From: Lysinibacillus sp. BPa_S21
GTDB taxonomy: Bacteria > Bacillota > Bacilli > Bacillales_A > Planococcaceae
DNA: 64,000 bases
Reading direction: 5' to 3'
Assembly: GCF_023337795.1 (NCBI RefSeq)
Contig: NZ_JALIRS010000004.1
Span: forward strand, 434,001-498,000
Shown: positions 60,791 to 64,000 of the stretch, in pieces
How positions within the stretch are numbered: position 1 is the first letter of the stretch
Layout: every line of letters starts with the position of its first letter
Program-made: the position numbers and the translations under genes
The notes under the pieces: generated by a model
Told to the model about the DNA's origin: nothing
Database searches by the model: none
What the model saw: the letters and a program-made list of their open reading frames with translations, nothing else

Positions 60791-61867
60791 ATGGTTGCTG
60801 CTCTTAATACAAATCAGAATGCTGTTCAAATGGTCACTTATATAGGAGATCATATAAATGATTTTTTAAATGATTACAAAAAGAATTCTGAAAGTAGTTT
60901 TAGGAACTATAGAAGCAGTTTAAATAAGGTATTTAAAGACCTAATTAAGAAAAGTGAATATAGGTACATTTCTAAAGAGGATATCGAAAACTTAACTGTA
61001 TCTAGATTAAAAGATTACTTCAATAGTTTACATGATGAATTAAATGAAGATGATGAACCTAAGTATAAGAACGCAACTATTAACAGACATATCTCAGTAA
61101 TAAAAGAATTTATTAGATACCTAAGAAATTGGGATATCATTTCTTATGATTTAGATAAATTAAATTTGGTTAAATCTTTACCAGACACAAGAGAAGAAAT
61201 AGAAATGATTCCTTTTGATTTAGCTATGGAATATGCAGATTATTTTGCCAAAGAAGAGCAAGGACTTGAAAAATCATTAATAATAAAGTTAGCTACTGAG
61301 ACAGCTTTGCGAGCTAGTGAGCTACTAACAGTAGATTGGTCTAATTTCACTGAAGTCGAAGATGGAGTCATTCTTAAGTCTAACGGTCATAATAAAGGTA
61401 AAGGAAATAAAGAGTGGATTGATAAAATAGATAAAGAATTATATGAAGAACTTCTACAATTAAAAGAAATAGGAAATACAGATAAATTATTTAATCTTAC
61501 TTATAAACAGTTAAGAGGAATGATGGATAGAGGGAATAATTTATTAAATAAAACAGGAATAGACTACAGTTTTCACTCATTCAAAAAACTAGCAGTTACT
61601 ATGTGTTATCTTAATAATGGAAACTGCATTGATACTGCAATGAAGAAAGCAAGGCACAGTAATGTAAATACTACAATGAGATATTTAAGATTAACTAATT
61701 TAAATGTAACTGGTATTATATCTGCAAAAATGAATACTTCTGAAGAATTGTATAAAACAGTTTCTCATGAATTATTATTAGAATGTTTAGAAGAAATGCG
61801 TCCAGAGATGTTGCTTTTACTAAATAACAAGATAAAAAATAAATCATCAGAGAGCGATTCTCTATGA
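60791..61867 (+). CDS. yopP: Tyrosine-recombinase-fold protein, YopP-like
   Basis: A 358-residue protein with a SAM-like N-terminal domain and a C-terminal catalytic fold: TALRASELLTV (Arg174), HSFK (262-265; lysine where Arg is usual), RHS (His289) and Tyr298 in NTTMRYL. Four of the usual five groups are present, so catalysis is possible but one arginine is replaced. It precedes the YopQ- and YopR-like genes as in SPbeta, where these relate to lysogeny control. Behind AAAGGTGGTTGTAAGTT. Confidence 0.8.
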   Translation: MVAALNTNQNAVQMVTYIGDHINDFLNDYKKNSESSFRNYRSSLNKVFKDLIKKSEYRYISKEDIENLTVSRLKDYFNSLHDELNEDDEPKYKNATINRHISVIKEFIRYLRNWDIISYDLDKLNLVKSLPDTREEIEMIPFDLAMEYADYFAKEEQGLEKSLIIKLATETALRASELLTVDWSNFTEVEDGVILKSNGHNKGKGNKEWIDKIDKELYEELLQLKEIGNTDKLFNLTYKQLRGMMDRGNNLLNKTGIDYSFHSFKKLAVTMCYLNNGNCIDTAMKKARHSNVNTTMRYLRLTNLNVTGIISAKMNTSEELYKTVSHELLLECLEEMRPEMLLLLNNKIKNKSSESDSL

Positions 61868-61920
61868 CAAGTCAGATAAAAAGTGGTAAAATAACTCTAT
61901 TATGAAAGGGGCGTTAGTAT

Positions 61921-63255
61921 ATGCAAATTAATAAAACAAGAGAGCAATTAGAAACAGAGATAAAAAGTTTGATACAGTTATTTGCTTCAACAGTTAATAA
62001 AAAAGAAGTAGAGCTTATAGTAGAACATTTGAATAGTAAACATGGTATTAAAAAGACTACTATTTACTCACTATTTAATAACTCAAATAACGTTGGGAAA
62101 TTGACTGTTGAAGAATTAGCCTTATTTGGTCAACAACTTGTTATTAAGTTAGGCATTGATCAGAACGAATGGATGGATACTTGGTTTACAGAACGTGAGA
62201 AGAAAGAATATGAAAGTTATCAATTTGTAGATATCCAATCAATGGATGAAATAGATTTTCCTATGATGAGACATAACGTTGTGGATTTGGGAGATGGTTA
62301 TTACTTAACATCATTAACAAAACAAGAACTTGGAAGATTATATAAGTATGGAAAGTTAAATTATAATCCAAATGTACAACGAGGTATGAAGAAAGTTTTA
62401 AGATATGGATTAGTTTCAGAAGAGCCAATAGTAATTCAAAAGAAAGTTAACGAAATTAGAAATCTAACATTAAAAAATAAATTAAGACCTTCTACAGTTA
62501 TATTGAATGCTAAACAATTTAGTTCAGAAGAAGATTCAGAATTAGTTTTTGATAAAGATAAAAACACATTAACGATAACAGAAGGGACAATTCTAGATAT
62601 AGTTGATGGGATGCATAGAACTTTAGGAACTTATAGTGCTTACATTAGAGATAAAGAAATTCAAGGGTCTTTTCCTATTATTATATCCAACAAATCCGAT
62701 GAGGAAATTAAGAGATATCAGTTAGACTTGAATAAACATACGCCTTTAACAAAAGGCAGAGCTAATGAGTTAAAAGAAGAGAATTATGCTAGTGAAGTAA
62801 TCAATATTTTAAAATCCAAAGGTGAACTTAAAGATAGAATTACAACAAGTACAGATATAAAACATTCATTAAAAGGTAATGAATTTATCCCTTATAACAC
62901 TTTATATAATGCAATTAGTAGTGTATTTAAGATCAACAGTAGGTTAGATGCTAGAAAAATTGCCGAGGAAATAAATGAATATTTAGTTTATTTATTTGGG
63001 ATTTTTGGAAAGCATGAAAATGACGAATACAAAGTTCTTTTTGATGCAGACATATTTGAAGGTCATCTAGCATTAATGAAGAAGATGGATGAAAAAGAAA
63101 TGAGATATGATGAATTAGAAAAAATTATTGATATTAATGAATTCCATATTAATAATGATCGTTGGAATGAATATAAATTGTTAAATAAGAATATAGGTAA
63201 GCTATCTAAGAAAGACAGAAGTAGTATTGTTAAATATTTCGAAAGTCTGGTATAG
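61921..63255 (+). CDS. yopQ: DGQHR-like protein, YopQ-like
   Basis: A 444-residue protein. The motif VDGMHRTLG (228-236) is close to the DGQHR motif of DndB-like and ParB/DUF262-type proteins, and NPNVQRG (149-155) resembles its upstream arginine block. The N-terminal 80 residues are a helical bundle. By order it is YopQ of SPbeta. It may bind DNA or nucleotides; exact function unknown. Behind AAAGGGGCGTTAGTAT. Confidence 0.72.
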   Translation: MQINKTREQLETEIKSLIQLFASTVNKKEVELIVEHLNSKHGIKKTTIYSLFNNSNNVGKLTVEELALFGQQLVIKLGIDQNEWMDTWFTEREKKEYESYQFVDIQSMDEIDFPMMRHNVVDLGDGYYLTSLTKQELGRLYKYGKLNYNPNVQRGMKKVLRYGLVSEEPIVIQKKVNEIRNLTLKNKLRPSTVILNAKQFSSEEDSELVFDKDKNTLTITEGTILDIVDGMHRTLGTYSAYIRDKEIQGSFPIIISNKSDEEIKRYQLDLNKHTPLTKGRANELKEENYASEVINILKSKGELKDRITTSTDIKHSLKGNEFIPYNTLYNAISSVFKINSRLDARKIAEEINEYLVYLFGIFGKHENDEYKVLFDADIFEGHLALMKKMDEKEMRYDELEKIIDINEFHINNDRWNEYKLLNKNIGKLSKKDRSSIVKYFESLV

Positions 63256-63273
63256 ATATAGGGGGAGTAATTA

Positions 63274-64000
63274 ATGTATAACGCTGAGTATAAGGAAGCC
63301 TTTTTAAAAGCATCTGAACATGCTGAAGAAACTAAAAACCAATATAGACTGTATTTTAAGAGAACAGAAGCATTTGAGGCTCAAAAAGGTAAGGATTTAT
63401 ATGACATGGACTTTGGCATGTTAGAAGAATTATTTTATTGGGTGCAGAGAAAAACAGAACGATCTGCTGTAAACTTCTTTAATACAATAAAAAATTATAT
63501 TACATGGGCAAAAGATAACGGGTACGGAGAAAGTTCTCTTAATCCAATTATCGATACTATAAATACAGAATTCGTATCTAAATATTTGTATAGAGAAGGA
63601 ATTAAATACTATACACGAAAAGATTTATTTAAACATTTTGAGAACATCAACAATGTACGCGATAAAGCCTTAGTTTTAGCTTTGTTTGAAGGTATAAATG
63701 GAACGAAGTTTTCGGAAATTATTAATTTAAGAAGAGAAGATTTATCAGAAAAAGAAGACAAGTATTATGCTTCTTTATTGAGTGATGAAGTTGATTTAAC
63801 CAATAGACAGTTAGAAATATCAAAAGAACTATATGATATGTTAATTGAAACTTTTAATACACAAGAGTATAAGAGCGTAAACGGAAGAGTAAATCGCATT
63901 GTCGACGGTGAATACATTTTCAGAAAAAGTAGAGTTGGTGGTAATGATGTTCGTATTACAATACCAATGCTGCAGAACATTATTATAAATGTAGTAAAGG
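63274..64000 (+). CDS. yopR: Start of a YopR-like (MrpR-like) master repressor
   Basis: 242 codons are visible before the right edge. It has a SAM-like N-terminus and a recombinase fold with degenerated active site: ALVLALFEGINGTKFSEIINLRREDL has lysine at the place of the first catalytic arginine. This and the YopP-YopQ order identify YopR of SPbeta, known as the lysogeny repressor. Behind GGGGGAGTAATTA. Partial at the right end. Confidence 0.8.
   Translation, partial: MYNAEYKEAFLKASEHAEETKNQYRLYFKRTEAFEAQKGKDLYDMDFGMLEELFYWVQRKTERSAVNFFNTIKNYITWAKDNGYGESSLNPIIDTINTEFVSKYLYREGIKYYTRKDLFKHFENINNVRDKALVLALFEGINGTKFSEIINLRREDLSEKEDKYYASLLSDEVDLTNRQLEISKELYDMLIETFNTQEYKSVNGRVNRIVDGEYIFRKSRVGGNDVRITIPMLQNIIINVVK

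Noticed and set aside
1-64000. Arbitrium (AimR/AimP) communication genes
   Set aside because: No protein in the window has the size or repeat pattern of an AimR, and no short secreted peptide gene follows one; the module may lie beyond the right edge.
1-64000. CRISPR arrays and tRNA genes
   Set aside because: No direct repeats of 25-40 bases with equal-length variable spacers were found, apart from the degenerate 31-bp array, which has no unique spacers. No cloverleaf with T-arm was seen.

Overview
The window is a strongly AT-rich stretch of a temperate phage or prophage of the SPbeta type, from a low-GC Gram-positive host, most likely Bacillus. Four things support this. First, there is a head-morphogenesis block (major capsid protein, protease/scaffold, portal, large terminase). 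Second, there is a single-polypeptide RNA polymerase of the YonO type with a DxDGD catalytic motif, beside HU-like and YonK-like genes. Third, the right end carries a YopP-YopQ-YopR-like trio (tyrosine-recombinase-fold protein, DGQHR-like protein, start of a recombinase-fold repressor). Fourth, there are dozens of tiny genes with strong Bacillus-type ribosome binding sites. I saw no rRNA, tRNA, insertion sequence or CRISPR array.

Layout. 1-18.5 kb (minus strand): the late/structural arm. In transcription order it holds a CoiA-like nuclease, the YonO-like polymerase, a zinc-finger protein, two HU-like proteins, YonK, a calcineurin-like phosphoesterase, an HNH homing endonuclease, a small-terminase candidate, TerL, portal, protease/scaffold, a head decoration candidate, major capsid protein and head-completion candidates. 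18.8-20.7 kb: a largely non-coding region with one 66-aa plus-strand gene, a self-closing candidate RNA, and a tight cluster of four DnaA-box-like sites that is a good replication-origin candidate. 20.7-28.2 kb (minus strand): accessory genes, including an HNH nuclease, an AP2-domain protein, a secreted protein and small ORFs, read from several sigma-A-type promoters. 28.7-64 kb (plus strand): a long early/middle arm of about 80 mostly tiny genes. Recognisable ones are a DUF262 protein, two XRE regulators, a replication-initiator-like protein, a phosphoesterase, a SLOG/YpsA-like protein, an MBL-fold hydrolase, an SOS-box-controlled YolD-like gene, an ATP-dependent DNA ligase and the YopPQR-like trio.

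Regulation. A directional element with core AATACATAA recurs about 40 times, always in the sense orientation of the adjacent gene. At several loci it sits just upstream of, between or across sigma-A -35/-10 boxes, which makes it the natural operator candidate for the YopR-like protein encoded at the right edge. A second short box (TATTATTGAAA or TTTTATAAAA type) recurs at gene junctions of the plus-strand arm. Several genes have unusual RNA-level architecture: a Shine-Dalgarno-sequestering 15-bp hairpin, a long inverted repeat before the ligase gene, and multi-helix 5' leaders.

Oddities. Six small genes between 32 and 57 kb are each interrupted by one lesion (three in-frame stops, three homopolymer indels). 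A few others have a good ribosome binding site facing ATA, ATC or ATT instead of ATG. The structural arm shows nothing comparable. All family names are from motif reading by eye; no database search was possible.
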